From the NCBI RefSeq assembly GCF_050948175.1, contig NC_135199.1, forward strand, positions 3,538,501 to 3,602,500: a stretch of DNA of 64,000 bases. The letters run 5' to 3'. The notes under the pieces are model-generated. The model searched no databases. It was given only the letters and a program-made list of their open reading frames with translations, and was not told where the DNA came from. The stretch is from Xylocopa sonorina. Lineage: Eukaryota > Arthropoda > Insecta > Hymenoptera > Apidae. The position numbers were made by a program, and so were the translations under genes. Below are positions 39,897 through 53,979 of the stretch, one piece after another (within the stretch, counting starts at the first letter, position 1; every line of letters begins with the position of its first letter).

Positions 39897-39912
39897 AAAA
39901 AAAAAAAAAAAA
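39897..39912. repeat. A16 homopolymer
   Basis: A run of 16 A on the plus strand (T on the Imp strand), inside the inferred 5'UTR/promoter block. Confidence 0.85.
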
Positions 39913-40289
39913 GCGAAAGGGACACAGGAGGTTTTTTCGTAACTTCTTGAACGATCTTCGCAGCGGTCTTCCCAGCCGCAATATCTTTTGTTTCTTGCTT
40001 GGTTTCTTTCTTTCCTCTGGATCCGGTGTCTATTTCCCGCTCGCTTCGAGATACAACGACTCTCTGTCACGTCGACTCGGCACCGGTAGTACACAGACCT
40101 GGCGTGTTTCCGGTGGTAATGAATGTTTCACGAGCCAGCGTGATCATACAAACCGACGAGGATGACTGCGACGAGCGTACAGGCGGCGACGACGACGACC
40201 GTGTCTTCTCAGAAACGACTCTTCAACTTTTTAAGGTTAAGGGACGCGCGTTGACCGTTCTCCTGACGATTCACCGTGTGCCAAGAGCA

Positions 40290-40352
40290 ACTCTCTCTCT
40301 CTCTCTCTCTCTTCCTCTCTTTCTCTCTCTTTCTCTCTCTTTCTCTCTTTCT
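40290..40352. repeat. CT microsatellite upstream of Imp ((GA)n on the coding strand)
   Basis: About 60 bases of CT with regular TTT interruptions, followed by CACACGCACAC. It is a candidate GAGA-type promoter element for Imp because it lies about 1 kb upstream of the start codon. Confidence 0.85.
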
Positions 40353-43300
40353 CACACGCACACGGTCTTTCCTTCCTCTTCTCCGTTGCGACGACGACGC
40401 ACCTTCCTACCAGGCTCTTGTCTCTTTGGCTAGACCACGACACGATGTCTGAGGGGCACTCTCATTCGGCGTTTTCTTTCTCTCTCAACTCCTCAGCGCT
40501 TTTACCCTTTCTCTGTCCCTCTTCCTCTCTCGCGTCTCGTTCGCTCTTTCGCGTGTCCTGGGGGGGCAACGCGATGCAAACTCGTCACTCTTTTCTTTTA
40601 TTTTTCCTGCTCCTTCTTCCTCGCTCCTTTTTACCAGCCCGTAGAACCTTCTTGTCCCTCCTTGCCGGTGCGTGCACTTTCTCACTCTTCTTTTTATTTT
40701 TTCTCTCTTATCCTCTGTCCCGCTCTAGCGGCTAGAAGCTCACGAGCGCTAAGCGGGAAACCGACTCGAAATTCGCGAGCGCCTCCACAGGCATTGGTCA
40801 GCGGGACACCACGTGGCTGCCCCACCGACTCCCGCCTCTGCTCCGGATTGGCCGATTTTCGCACGCCGGTTTTCGCAGCCGGCAACGCGCCTGTCTGCGT
40901 GCACGTTCGCTTTCGCGTGCATGCGTGATCGCTCGCTCGCTCGCTTGCTCCGTGCGTGTTGCGCGTGCACGCACACGGGGAACGCGTGTCGCGAGTAGAA
41001 ACACGCCGTGCACCTACACGCACGCCTCGCTCGCGGTGGACGCGTGTTAGTCCCGCTCGCTCGCGAGCACCAGCTCGCCTCTCCTTCTCGCGCCTACGCG
41101 AAGCTGTTCCTCTTCCTCTTTCGCGACGTTCGCGCGCGCTCCTCGGCTCCTGCAGAAATCTACCGGGTGTTTTCGGCGAACGGTAGCACGGTTAACGAGT
41201 TCCTTGCTCCTGCCTCGCCCGTTGGTATTCATATTGAAAGATTGTGCGCACGAATCTATCGGCCACTTTTTCTTTCTTTTCGCCTCTCTTCCCTCGCTAA
41301 GGTGCCGCTACGCTGGGAATTACGTGGACCAGCGAACGAATCGAAGATGCCTATCTTCGCGCGTGATTTGCATTTATATGGTCGGCTAGGTGATTTCTGT
41401 AGCACTATTTTCAATCTTCGTTATGCACCTCTTCCCGTGCAACGGTGGCCTCTCTATTCTTATGCTTTGTCGCGAATTCGTGGCTACTTGGACGCCACAT
41501 AAGCGTCACTGGAATTTCAATGAACAATTGAACGTTAGAACATTCAGACACAGATTTTAAACGATGTTCAGTTTTGCCGACACTGGGCTGCGACGCTCCA
41601 ACGTGGGCTCTATAGATGTATGTCGAATAATTATGAGATGTTTCCATGTATTTCGTTGCGTATCCATTTTCGCATTTTTAAAACTTAAAATTAATTGCGA
41701 TAACGTATTTTTAGCATTTCGTCGAATCACTTCGATTCGTAGAACCGAGCGACTATATTCGCTAGATTGATGTAACTGTTGGAAAGGTGTAATAGTAATG
41801 TATTTTCGATGGCCTTGCGATACTACTGCACACCGTGCAAGGATAGACAAATCCGTTCTTACGTTAGAGCAGTGCTATGCCCACAAAGGGCTGAAGTGAG
41901 ACAGCTGCCTATGTGCACAGGGTCAGGGTGCTCAGGGTAAGAGGTTGGAAAAGGAAGAAACTGCGTCCATGTTGCTTCTATTCACCTGCCTTCCACGAGT
42001 AACGATTAATTAGCTCCATGCGATATTTTTGTAGTAATTGAGTGTAAGACGCGAAACACATGAACGTGCCTCTTCTGACAATAACAAAATTTTGCACACA
42101 ATCAATACGGTCGTCATATTCGAATGAAATCATACCTCATATATTTTATCAGAAACTATTTACATTCAAAAGGAGAGTGTACAACAAACAGAATATAAAA
42201 CTACAATATTTAAAGCTTAGTTTGAAATTTAACCAATTTTTCGAACGAGATACGTTTTAACTTGTATTTGTAGCGTTTCATTCGATAAGAGCGTTCGATG
42301 TGTAAGATTTATTTAATAAATTATTAGATGTTTCAACGTGGTCGACAGGGAAATAAATCAATGTGAACGTAGTATTTTTATCGAAATAAAAATTATGTTC
42401 CGAAATGGAGGATGAATTCAGAATATAGTCGACTACATTTCGGCGTGCCATCCGGTTTTCGTGTTCCCCTATGTACCCCTCCCAATTTTAGAACGCCTAT
42501 TCCGACCCTCCGGTAGCTTAGAACTATTCGATTACCCCTGTCCACCGTTTAATGGGGGCGTCCTTAGAGACGTATGGAAAGAAAATTTAGCCACAGGATA
42601 TTATAAACGCTCTTCTAGCTTGCGTAGAAAAAGGAACAATTTATGGGAAATTAATTTGTTTGATATTCATATTTATTATTCATCACTTTATATAAAAAAA
42701 AAAGAACGGTTACGAAAATATTGATACGAGCACGTTTCATCAAATACGAAGACATTCTATTTTTATTTTTAAATCCACTTCATGTTTAATCATAATTCAC
42801 ACGGGATCAGTATTTTCAATGCTACCAACTTAAATATAATATAGTAGCACTTTTCAAAATGCAAGTTTAACGTTCTGAATATTTGTAAACGTTCGTTATA
42901 TGATGGTTAAACGAACTGAAATTAGATAATTTTGTGTAATCATAGTTGTAGATAGGCGAATAATTATTTCATTCGCATATCTATAAAAATATCTTTTGGA
43001 AATAAATGTTTCTCCAACTTGAGTGGTGGTGCGTATCTACGTCCAACGCTATGCAACACATTTCACTCGTCTTCGTGGTCTCTTGTGGAAAAAGGAAGAA
43101 GGCGAAGGGAAAATTCAAATAACGGAAAATGAATTGGAAAGCTGCTATGCCGTCACTGCAACTTTGCAGCTGCAACGTGGTGTATATGTTATGTGATTTT
43201 ATTTTGGTCGAGTCGAAAGTGCAATCTGCATCTGCGACCTGCTATATGTTTCTGTATGATGCATTGAAAAATGGAGGATACGTATACGTATACTTTTCCC

Positions 43301-46300
43301 TGGTAAATATTTAAAGATCGTGAGATACACTAATGTCGTCCATCTGCTCGAACAGATTCACATTTTGCCGTTTAGAAAATCGGATAGTTCAATTTTCCCT
43401 TTTGACCTACCCCTTACGTAGAAGATATAAATTTGTAAAGTTTACTTTTTGATAATTAAAGTTATTAGTTGTTAAATTACTTCCCTGACTCGATTAATTC
43501 TTTGAGGGTGGAAATACCGATCGGTAAGCAGCCCTTGTTTTAAAATATGTCTTCGAATTATTATAGATCGATATACAATTCAATCAAAAATCATTAGTTC
43601 TCTTCTATGTAAGAAAGAACTTTTATTGATATTGATGTTTGTGACTTTAGATTAGAAATACCACATTTCTTACGAATAGAAATAAAATAAATACTTAAAA
43701 ATGTTAAAAATGCACAAGCAACTTTGATGGATAATAAGAATGTTTCCAGTTTCAAATAAGGCGGTTCCTATGAGAGTCAATTAATCGATAAAATTTTGCA
43801 TCAGTACTATAAATAGACTCTTCTGAATTTAGAATAAATTACCATCGCGTATCGTAACAGTCGATAAGTTAGGTTTTAGGAGTTTTCTAACTTGCCAGCA
43901 CAGCAGTTGCCGTCTCTACGCCAGCTTCCAACGAGTGAAATTTTACCCCGCGTTTGTCGCTAGAGGGTTTTTGGGCACCAGGAGGAGTTTAGATAGACAC
44001 CATCATGGTTCTCTTTGCGCAAAACTACTTTGACAGAAATTTTGCTTAAAATTCCATTCAACTCGTTATTGTATTCTCGAAGTAGAATTATTATTGCTGC
44101 ATCTCGCGTCATGCTTTCGAATGAAAACACTTGTTCAAGAACTTCTCGCAAGGAAATTTCACATTGTTACATATTATTATTTGATTTCGCTATTGCAATA
44201 AATTTTTCGTAATACATACTCTGGAAACAAATTAAAATAACTAAAATAATTTTTTGGGAATAAAAGTTGCCCAGAATGTATTCAATGGTTCAATCAAGCG
44301 TAACTCAGAATAAATAGAATTGCACGTAAAGCCATAAACAATACTTCTTGTTATACCCCTTAAGTCGCATGAATCGAATGCTTATAGACATCTAATAGTT
44401 TCAAGCAATCTTTAGATTTCGATGCTTATAGTCCATCACGCAATAATTAACACTTCTCCGAAAGTATACGAGGGACGCTAAAATCAATACGATATCATCC
44501 ATTCGTTTAATTGTACGTAATTCGTGCGTGAAAAAGGAAAAACTGGAGTATCCATCCTTTGTATCGAATCCGTCCGAGTGCGTGAAGAAATCGATTCGAG
44601 GGCCGATCAAAATTCTGGTCCTAGCACGATCTAATCTCTCGGGCGTTCGCTACACCCTCGCAATCGGTCCTTCTCGTAGACAATTTGGAACAGCCTGTAC
44701 CGACAGCCTAATGAACAGTTGGTTCCTATTGGTAGAAGGCGCCTGCGTTTAGGCCTCGTTATGTTACGGTAGCGCAGCTGGCATTGCCCCGGATTGCCTC
44801 TCTCCCCGTTTCTCTATCCTCTTCCCCCCTTTCTCGAAACGATCCTCGTGCCCCTTCCCATTTCTCTAGCGACTCTAGCTTGTTGGCCTAGAAAACTATT
44901 CCCCGAGCAATAAATCGCCCCGCGCGTACGAGCGATCGGATGAAATACGAGCGTGCACGGCCGCGGTCATTATATGCGTTTTCGTGGCGAAGGTACCGAC
45001 GCTCCCGGCCCATTTTCACCGGGTCAAATTGTCGGAAAGTCCCGTGTCGGACGCGAGGAAACAGGGGATCATTCCGTGAGCGGCGTGGAAACGAGCGTTC
45101 CACGGAATAAGATTTATACGAAGGTTCCAAAGAGATAGGAGAGGCTCGACTCGTCGCGGTGAAATTCGTCGTAAATGGTTAGTCGTAGGGGCAATGCTCG
45201 TTAGCCATTTTTCCCTCGTCTTTTTTTTTCTTGTCAGACGGTGCCGTTTGTCGCCGAGGGCCTCTTTGTCGGAATTGGAATCGTCGGCTCGGATGGAAAG
45301 TTTAAGACACGAGTTGGACGCGAACAATTTCTTCGGATGTTCGATTGATACCGCGCACACGTAGAACCGGGGTGTGGTTTCCAATTGCGATGAGAGAAAA
45401 GCGTTCGAGGGTGTTACATGACTACATTGTAATAGTTAGATAGGCATGTACTTACAGCAGTAAATGTCATTGGCAATGGAAACTCTGATGTTATATTTTG
45501 GGTATTTTTGTCAGTAGTTTAGTTTACTATGGCTTAAAATACAGATTTCGCCTCTCAATTGTTTAAAATTCTAAATCCTAACGTTTGGAATATTAATTTT
45601 GTAATTTCATCTTTTGCTTTTATTTCGTGTTTAAAAAATTGTATCGTTTCCGCATTTACTATCTACTTTTACAATAGCTGTTTTTTTTAAGTTTGGTAAT
45701 ATTTCTTGAAAGCGTCTGGAACCCACTTCCATTTTGTAATTCTCGTTATCTGCGTTCACATTCCAGCTTGAGTTACCACGGGCTGGTCGGTGGCAACGAG
45801 AATCTGTTAGTTCAGAAGGCTCAAAGGGCGTACTTCCGCTTTTGAGTTTGTCGTCCTTTCCTCACTTACGGATTTCTGTTTTCCTACTGATTTCCACCGA
45901 GTGATCCTAGGCAGGGTTTTCTATACTTTATCATCGTCTCTAGCCAAGCAGCTGCAGCCCTCACGAATACCATGGTAACGAGCGCATCCAAAGGATCAAG
46001 GAATCCATTATCCCGCCGTGAAATCGTAGGAAAAAAAGTTGGCGGTCCACAGAAAGAACTGATCTCACGGATGGATCCCGCGATGACAATATCCAGGGGT
46101 TGGCATCGGTTCTTTTTTCACGGACGTCTCTTTCTCTTTTTCCTGACACGGCTCTTGTAGTCGTTCTTGGAGTTTCTCCACTCCTATAATGCTTGTCTTC
46201 GCTGATCTTTGTCCTCGACAACTATCTCACGTGAAGATGCATTCGAAGAAAGGATTAGTAAAACGATTCTCGTTCTTTTGGCCTTCTTATACATGCATTA

Positions 46301-47120
46301 TATTTATTTTTTCTCTTTTTAATATTATCTCAAATTGTGCAGCAGTGCAGCAAACAGTGACAATTATTTTATCCCCTCAACTTGGTTACGGATTGCCAAT
46401 TTGTACTAAATGTTATCCTTAGAATTGGTACAAAGCCTCACTGCAATAGAATCTTTTCTATTAGGTATTTCCAGCTAAATATCGCAAGCAAACGATGCTT
46501 TGCTCCAACCAAAAGCGCACTATTGTTTTTGTTCTTCCTAAGCTTTATTGTTTGGGAGGGAAAATGTTTATTGCCCCAATATAATTTCTTTCGAAAGTTT
46601 ACTACAGCCCACGGTTACTGTCTTCGACGGTTACCTGTCTCTAAGATTAGCATGCAGCTCTTCCAGCAGATGGAGAATAGGAAAGGATAGGAACGATGTC
46701 TCTTGCGGTTACGCCGTGTTAAAATAGGACAATCGTTTGATGAACTGAAATTAGGATTCTAACGGACACCGAAAGATGTTACTCCTTTGCCAGGACGTTC
46801 TTGCCTGGGTATAATGACATAGGGTCAGAGGATAATATGACGTCCCCGACCACATCTATAATTTTCTGTAATTTGCTATTAGATATTCGTGACATTTTAT
46901 GTGGGTACAACGTTCGTATCTATGAGTAGGCCAGATTGACACGGCCAGATGATGGAAATTATTTGGTTTAGATCGATTATATTTGGGCGTCCCTTCCCAA
47001 GTACGTATAAAAAGAAAAAGTGTTAAAAATGATTTCGCAAAGACCGATTATACCCGATGCAAACTGTGGAACGAGCTAAAAATGGCGTACCCCGTAAACA
47101 TGCGAATCCAAGCGTGCATC

Positions 47121-47159
47121 ACGTGTAGGTACACACGTCCATTGCGTGTACCTATACGT
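47121..47159. repeat. Perfect hairpin, 14-bp stem
   Basis: The arms ACGTGTAGGTACAC (47,121-47,134) and GTGTACCTATACGT (47,146-47,159) pair over 14 positions with one G-T wobble, around an 11-base loop. Confidence 0.75.
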
Positions 47160-47234
47160 AGGTAGACACGTACGTGCACATATGGTAGCTGAAGGGGCAG
47201 GTTCGTGCACCAACCTTGGCAAAAGGGCCCAGCG

Positions 47235-47241
47235 TATAAAT
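47235..47241 (+). promoter_or_regulatory. TATA-like box near the TGCA-rich cluster
   Basis: TATAAAT flanked by GC-rich bases (GGGCCCAGCG before, GGCGGC after), just downstream of a GTGCACC word. No coding exon was found next to it. Confidence 0.3.
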
Positions 47242-48507
47242 GGCGGCTGAAAATTCGCAAACTCCCGTACTTGGTGCAGATACTTTTAGTCCTTCTAACT
47301 TTTTCATGTATTTGTGGTAATTAAATTTTTACTTGGAACGTTGAACAATAAATATGATTCAAAATACTTTGCGGTAAATTTTTAAAATTTACTTCATTTG
47401 ACTATAACGGCGAAAAATAAGGATATTTGCAATGCGTGAACGAGAGACGCAACCTTTAGAAAATAAAATATTAGAATTTGTAGGTGCAGTATATTAGTAC
47501 ATGCAGTGCATAGTAGTAATTACGGTTCCTATTTTTAAAGGGAATGAAAATTGTTTAAATGTAACGTTATTTACCTTTGGCAAGTGAATATTGACACGTC
47601 TGTTGGTATCCTAACCTTTCCAACATTCGACTTTTCTTCCTGACTAAGACCACAGCCACAATATGACCTGGCTTCGTTCCCTTCCACAATGGGCAACGAT
47701 TTTCCCGTGCAGTCAATGGTGGCGTGTTCGGAACAGTGACTTCGCGTTGTCACACACAAAACTTCCACCGTGCTGTGCAAAAACCTAGCAATCCATTGTG
47801 CATTATATATTGTTGAATGATAACGAATTCTAGGAAAAAACTAAATATCTTCTGGTTCTTCAGGAATTTTTCAAACGCAAGAAAATGGAGGGAAAGGAAA
47901 GAATTAATTTCTTTTTTGTTGGTTTTGCCAGTCAAATTCATCGAAATATTATTGGTATAGATTAAATATTCTGTTTGAGGCAAGAAAGGTTTAAATTTGG
48001 AGTACAAATTAGAATGAACCGAAGCTAGAGTAGAAAAGTGCTAAATTCTACATACAAGAGAAGATGGAAAGCAGAAGCCATGTTATTTCACTTTAAGCTT
48101 TGTTAACAATTTCTCTTCTATAAGTACAATTTTAATTTAGAAAATTTTCTAGAATACAAACCGAATTCGACAGAAGAGAATTTATTAATTAATACTTAAG
48201 AATAATTGCGCATTTCTGCTATAAACGATCAGTGAATAAGGCAAGTCAGCGGTGAACGCGGTAGGTGCGGTCGCAGATGTAACCCCTCTTCCATTCTTCC
48301 TTTCGAATTTTCATTCGGAAGTGGTTGCCAGTAGAGGGGAGACGCGGCTTTGTCGTTGCATCCCCCTTTTTGTCCTCGAATCGACGGTGTGCATCGTTGC
48401 ATCGCTTTATTGCATGCAACTATAGTCGTGACGAGGAGAGCCAACAAGAGACATGGAGGCCTCTTTTGGAGGGGGTACATCGGTGGAGGGGTGATGCATG
48501 CAGGTGG

Positions 48508-49338
48508 GGGGTAATGCACTTTGCACGCTCGAGAACTGCAGTCCTCGGCCGCCGTACGACATTTGTACGGTGTTTTCGTGCATAAGTTCAAACGGAATTC
48601 TAAACCTTATTGTTTTTCCTCGATTGAATTTTACGTCAAGTGTCTTTGTAATTAACCCATGAAATTTACAATTTCCATGCCCTTAAGTGGAAAAATATAT
48701 TTTTGGGCAAGATTAGTCATTCTGTTCTGGAAAAATTTTTATTAGAATATTTTAAGTAAAATGCGCATGCTTGGATCAACTTTATTCATTAAAATGTATT
48801 AAAATGCCTTTATTATTTGAGCACGTGGTATTTTGTTAAATTCAATTAAAATGGAAAATATTTAAGAACATTTAGGAATATTTAAGAATTTCTGGAAAAG
48901 ATACAACTTTTTTGAATGTTCTTTTATTATTTTAGAACAGTAGAGAAAAATTTACCAAAAGATATCTATGACTTATATTTTCCTCTAGAAAAAATATTTA
49001 CGCTCTCAATTTTCGAAATGGTATCAATCGCAATTTCCAAATGATGTTTAACGCGATACATCTTTTTAAAATTATTGATGGAAAGAAGCGCGCTCCTGAT
49101 CAGCGGACTTCATTACGGTTTCATGGGCAGACGTCTATTGGCGGATCTGCTTAAGGTGGGGCAATGGCAATGCACATTTACGCATGCCGCACGCCAAGTC
49201 TTGCATCGTGCATCGCATATTTGACGCCGTGTGGGAGAACGGTGCACGATGGTGGGATACCACATGCGGCGATAACAGGGCAGAGGGGTAATGCACTTTA
49301 CCACCGTGCAGCGAGCACTGCAACCGACATTGGTACGC
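48508..49338 (+). repeat. Duplicated TGCA-rich element
   Basis: Copy 1 (48,508-48,570) and copy 2 (49,275-49,338) share an identical 15-mer, GGGGTAATGCACTTT, and, after 35 or 36 diverged bases, a GACATT-GTACG block, in the same order. TGCAT and TGCAC words are dense around both copies. Confidence 0.75.
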
Positions 49339-52300
49339 CGGTACGCGTGCACTCCCATACGTCGAGTAAAGTTTTAACGTAATCAATTATTAATTCTCGA
49401 ATGATTGTTCCGCATAATGCAGAAGGATTCAAGCACGCGAATATGCACTGCTCTGAATGCATCACGATGCATCGAATAATGTTTTCTAGAGACGAGTAGC
49501 TAAAGGACAAGCATTTCTTGCGGTTTAAAATTATCTTAAATGCGCGTTGAAGCATGTCATATTTATGTCGCATCTATAGTTATCGAACGATTTGAAAAAG
49601 ATTTACCAAAAATATTTTCGCATCTTCGAACATGTAAAGTGTATTGGAAACTCCAGTGTTTCATTTTTGAGTGATTAAATCGTTCTACACCGAGCTTAGT
49701 AGGTTATTATTACAATAAGGCGGTAATACACTCGACCGGCGATTTCTTTCATTCAATCGTCATTAGGTACATTTATAGAAAGGAAACGTTCCGGGACTAA
49801 AGACCCACTTTATCCTCGTCCAGCAATTTTCCACGCTTTAATCCGCGAACTTAGACAAAAGAGGTTATCCTCTTTAACGGGAGAATAAGAAGCTAACCGA
49901 GTGCAGTTTAAGACTCGACGGGAAACAAAGGGCCGGGAAACGGCGAAAGTAAAAGTTGTCCTTTCCTCGCGGCGTTCCTAGCCTGGCTCGTTCTTGAAAA
50001 TCGCTCGACGGCCCGTATCCTCATGTCTGTAACTATGGTTCTCGTGCCGGCCGTAAACCTGGAAAAGGAAAGTTGTTCCGGGTATCATCTGCCCCGGAGG
50101 GCATCGCGCGGTCGCCGATCAGGGTCGCGTCGATGCTCCCGTGGCGGGGTAGGGCTCGCTGGCGCAACGTAAAACTTTCACGAGGGTGAAACTCGGAAAG
50201 CGTCGAAGGGGAGAGAGATAACGGGCGTAAAAATAGAAAGGGACGATCGCGTGGACGGAAACGGGCCGTGGATAGAGGGGAAAAGCTATTTGCAAAAGGA
50301 GAGGGAGAGAGCGATGGGTGATGGCGGTGGCCGCGCGAGTCAGAGAGGCGTAGAGGGGCTAGAAAGATAAAGAGAAAGTAGGCGAGAGGAGAGGGAGACC
50401 GGAAAGGGGTGAGAAAGAAACGGCGCGAGAGTTGGCAAGGGAAAGAAGATCGTACAAAGAGAAAGAAAAGGGTAAGCACGGACGTGGGGAACGGAGGTGG
50501 TTAGAGCGGGGAGGGGGTTAAGTTAAGGGAGAGAAGGCTAGCGGATGGGAGGCATAGGCTTTCCAGCTAGGCAGGGGTGAGTCACCCTGTATTAACGAGC
50601 GGCTACGCCCATTCAAAAGATGGCTGTTTCCCGATTGACCAATTAGATTTCGCGATGCGGTCCGTGTCGAAAAAGCGCGGCAAACGTGACCCTCCTGGCC
50701 ACCCTGTCGCGCGAGGGCTTCGCTGGAGGGATGCTTTTATTTATGTCTCCTTTCTACCTTCACCCCCTTTACGACACAGCCGAAAAAATTTTCCCCACCG
50801 TACCGTCGCCCCCTATCCCTCTGCGCCCTTACAATCTCTCTCCCTCTCGTTTTGCGCCGCGAAAATCTAAGGCGGAAAATGATAATCCGCTTCCGGTAGC
50901 ACGCATCCTCGCGCCAGCCAGCCAATCGAGAATCTTCGTGCAGGCACACTGCGAGAGATTACGTTACCTTTCGTCATTGTTATGTTAGTTGCGGAGTATC
51001 CGCCGCTGCCAAATAAAGGCCCATCCGTCCTTATTTTTTTCTACATCTATACATATTTATATGCACGGATTTCTTAAATGTAGCACCGTGAACTTGTATA
51101 ATTTTCTCAGCCGAATGAACGTACAATTTTTCTGACAGTTCAAGGGATCGTGAGAGTCCCGCGACTCTCTAGGATTAATTTATTTTATGTTCGAATGGGA
51201 GGGGTGGGAATTGATATGTTGCCTGGACCTACTGTATTTTAGCCGTTATTATATTCATTCAACTAATTGCGAAGAATTATTATTGATTAATACGTGATCG
51301 TTGGATTTTTACGGAATTGTTCGCGAAGTATCATTAGAATTTAATTCTTAAAATGTACATGGCATACGTATGGCTTATGTATAACAGTATTCTTGGAAAA
51401 TAATACATGATTGTACAGGTATCAATTTTCTCCATTATTTTTGCTCTTGTCTCAGAAATATTTTATGACCACAACGAGTGATATTTAGAAGTGTAAGCCT
51501 CTTTGGTATTAAAATTAAAATCTGAATTCAATTTTGCTATTTATTAAATATCCTTCCAGATACATTCGTACAGTTTTAAAATAAATTTGTTTGTCAATAC
51601 CGCGTCAAGTTCACGACAGAAATTCCTTATACGCCTTCATTTCTTTTCCATACGCTGTTAATGAAAATTTACAAACTTATATATTAGGTCTTTTTAATAT
51701 TAATCGAACGAATAAACGACTAACATTCGTTAACATTATAATTTCAATCACAGTTTTCTACTGCGCTGAAGGAAATATACTTTGAATCGATCGAAAATTA
51801 AAAGAAAATTCTTTCGCATTGCACCATTTTAATGGTATTTTGCTGTCCAAAAATGTTCATTGTCTCGCAGTCCCTATGAAATAATAGGAATCTACGGCTT
51901 CCATTATACGGTACAATTAACCAGCGACATTTACGAGGATAATGAACACAGTTCGATAATTTTCATTATGCAAAATGCTGGTTATTTAGTTGCACGACTT
52001 CCGTTCACGGTAGTTTCTCATAGACCAGTGGTGTTTAGCTAGGCGAGCTAATCCTACGCCAATGGCTTCCTAGAAGCCGGCATGTTCAGGGCTCATTGGG
52101 CGTGTATAGACGCTTGTGCGTATCCGACCTAACAGCACTCTAGGGTGGTGTCGTAGATATATATGTACGTTGGCCTGGCATAGAATTTTTAAACCTTCTG
52201 CAGGCCCGCAAGGAATTTTCTAACCGAAGTTTACTTTGTGCCGGGAAATTCTCTGACCTGAACAAACCCCGTGCACCTGTGGCATCCCTCCGTGCGAGCC

Positions 52301-53979
52301 AAACTGCAAAATTCCTTTCCTTCTCCTACTTCGAACGATCTAGAACGACGATCAATTTGTAGTCAATTCTCTGTCTTTACGATCTGTCCACCGTTGAAAT
52401 GAAATTCCATTGCTCCTCGAGTCTCTTTCGTTCGATGTACCTTATCTATACGGTATCAAACATTTTTATCATCCATTATTAGTGCGATTCTAATCGTAAA
52501 GGTGTTTTTCATCGAATACCTTATAGGATAACTTGCAAAGTTTCATTCGATAACGTAACTTTGTACGTATACGCACACGTTTCGTCGAATTTTTTAAATA
52601 ATTAACCATCGATCGAAACTGGATAAAACATTGGTCTCGTTCGATATTTCTAATCATGCTCGATTCACGGATCACGACGTGCAGAAGCAGCCCAAGTGTT
52701 ATTCACCGCTCGAAATGGTTTGACAAGTTAGTTTCCACCCGGAAGTAGTCTTCATAGGCGACGAAGAATTTCTTTCTTGTGGTATTGGTAAGGGGGTTGA
52801 ATGGACGTGCGAGGCACAGCTGAATGGCTAACGAGATCTTCTCTCGTTTCATAGGCATTAGGTACTCATGCACGTGTATGCTATCATTCATACGATAGAA
52901 CAGCTCCAATACATGCACCTTTCCGCTTCATCCAGGAGCGTATCGATACCCGGCTCGTAAATTAACGGCGAGACCTGCGCAAGGAATAAATTTTCAGTTC
53001 CGATTCCGGGAACCCGCTCCTTTGCTCACGCTTCACACTCCATTAAAATTATCTGACGAAGCAAAAATATCAGAAGCGTTACCGTTATCACGGCCAGATT
53101 AGAACAGGAAGCTTCGCGTCAGGAAATATGGAAAATCCGTTGAGAGTGTCTATATCTGGGAATCTCTCAGTCGCCTTTCATATTTTAACAGACGAAGGCA
53201 CACACGAAAAGTCGATTACATCTCTCGCCTTCTCATCAACACTGGAACAAACCCGTCAAAATGGTAGATTTCAAGTTTCTTGTTCTAAATCACAGCGCTG
53301 TGTCCAGGTTCGATCTATTGTACAAGTAAACGTATTAATTTCCAATCCAACGAGAAATAATATATCCTAAATAACATCTAAAGAAAGCGCAAACGCAGCC
53401 AGCGTTGGAAAAGAATTTTTATTTTAATCGACCGAACGAACTTGTCACAGAACGTAAAGATGAAAGACGCGTAGTCTCCATCCAGAAAGAAGCGGTAGGA
53501 ACGAGAGGTTACCAACAAAGGATCGCGCGCTTTTCGCTTAAAAATTGTTCCATCGGATCGGTATGAAAGGTACGTTGAAAGTCTGTGTTTTTCTTACGTT
53601 GTCGAATAATTGGACGAAACCAGGTTCCCATTGGAGTGCGGTCGTTTCACGGGCAACGTTATTCCGGACACCGGGAAACTCTCGCGCTTGTGTATTTTTG
53701 GGGGAAACGAAGGGATGGTGTTAGTCCCTTTCGTATAATTAGCGTACGGCCCTGGATACACGGTTAGGCACACACATGCCGCAGGTAAAAAGCACGGCGG
53801 AAGATGGAACAGAGAAGGTTGCACGTGCTTGGTTCACCGGGCGAGGTTGGTACCCGGCTTCGCAAGGACAACGGCCCGGTTTCCATCGGTGCGGCGCGCA
53901 CAAACGCACACACGGCGAGCCGAAATTCAAAGAGCGGTCGCCATTTGCAATCGAAAACAAAAAAGGCAGAAAAAAGAAG

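Larger units (their letters stand above)
1..41200 (-). other. Imp: Imp locus, 5' part (gene span, continues past the left edge)
   Basis: This entry records the inferred transcription unit. Minus-strand exons in order are 39,305-39,131, 25,273-25,210 and 17,479-17,423, with the alternative first exon at 11,191-11,103. Introns are about 13.9 kb and 7.7 kb, then more than 17 kb. I searched the left end for the conserved KH-domain words (such as GAIIG and GKGG in codon form) and found none, so those exons should lie before position 1. Several CpG-rich, GA/CT-rich blocks inside the span (1.2-1.9, 11.2-12.4, 28.4-29.3 kb) may be alternative promoters; only the one at 11.2-12.4 kb has a coding exon next to it. 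The right boundary (transcription start) is a guess. Confidence 0.7.
39306..41200 (-). promoter_or_regulatory. Imp: CpG-rich promoter and 5'UTR of Imp
   Basis: The sequence upstream of the Imp start codon is unusually CpG-rich for this window (CGACG-rich at 39.4-39.7 kb and 40.1-40.2 kb; GCACGC/CGCGTG-rich at 40.8-41.1 kb). It carries a long CT microsatellite at 40,290-40,352, which reads (GA)n on the coding strand and resembles GAGA-type promoter elements. Several long open frames cross it on both strands, but their translations are dominated by Arg, Ser, Thr-Thr or Leu-Ser runs and they disagree with each other, so I take them as chance. No TATA box was picked out. Composition then falls to AT-rich beyond about 41.4 kb. 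Confidence 0.55.

Noticed and set aside
39570..40094. Long minus-strand open frame upstream of Imp
   Set aside because: It starts and ends without splice or Kozak support, is Arg/Lys/Glu-rich from GC skew and homopolymers, and overlaps equally long frames on the other strand. It fits 5'UTR/promoter sequence better.
50033..50479. 148-codon minus-strand open frame
   Set aside because: Ser/Pro/Arg/Leu-rich translation of a purine-rich stretch; no domain, no splice context.
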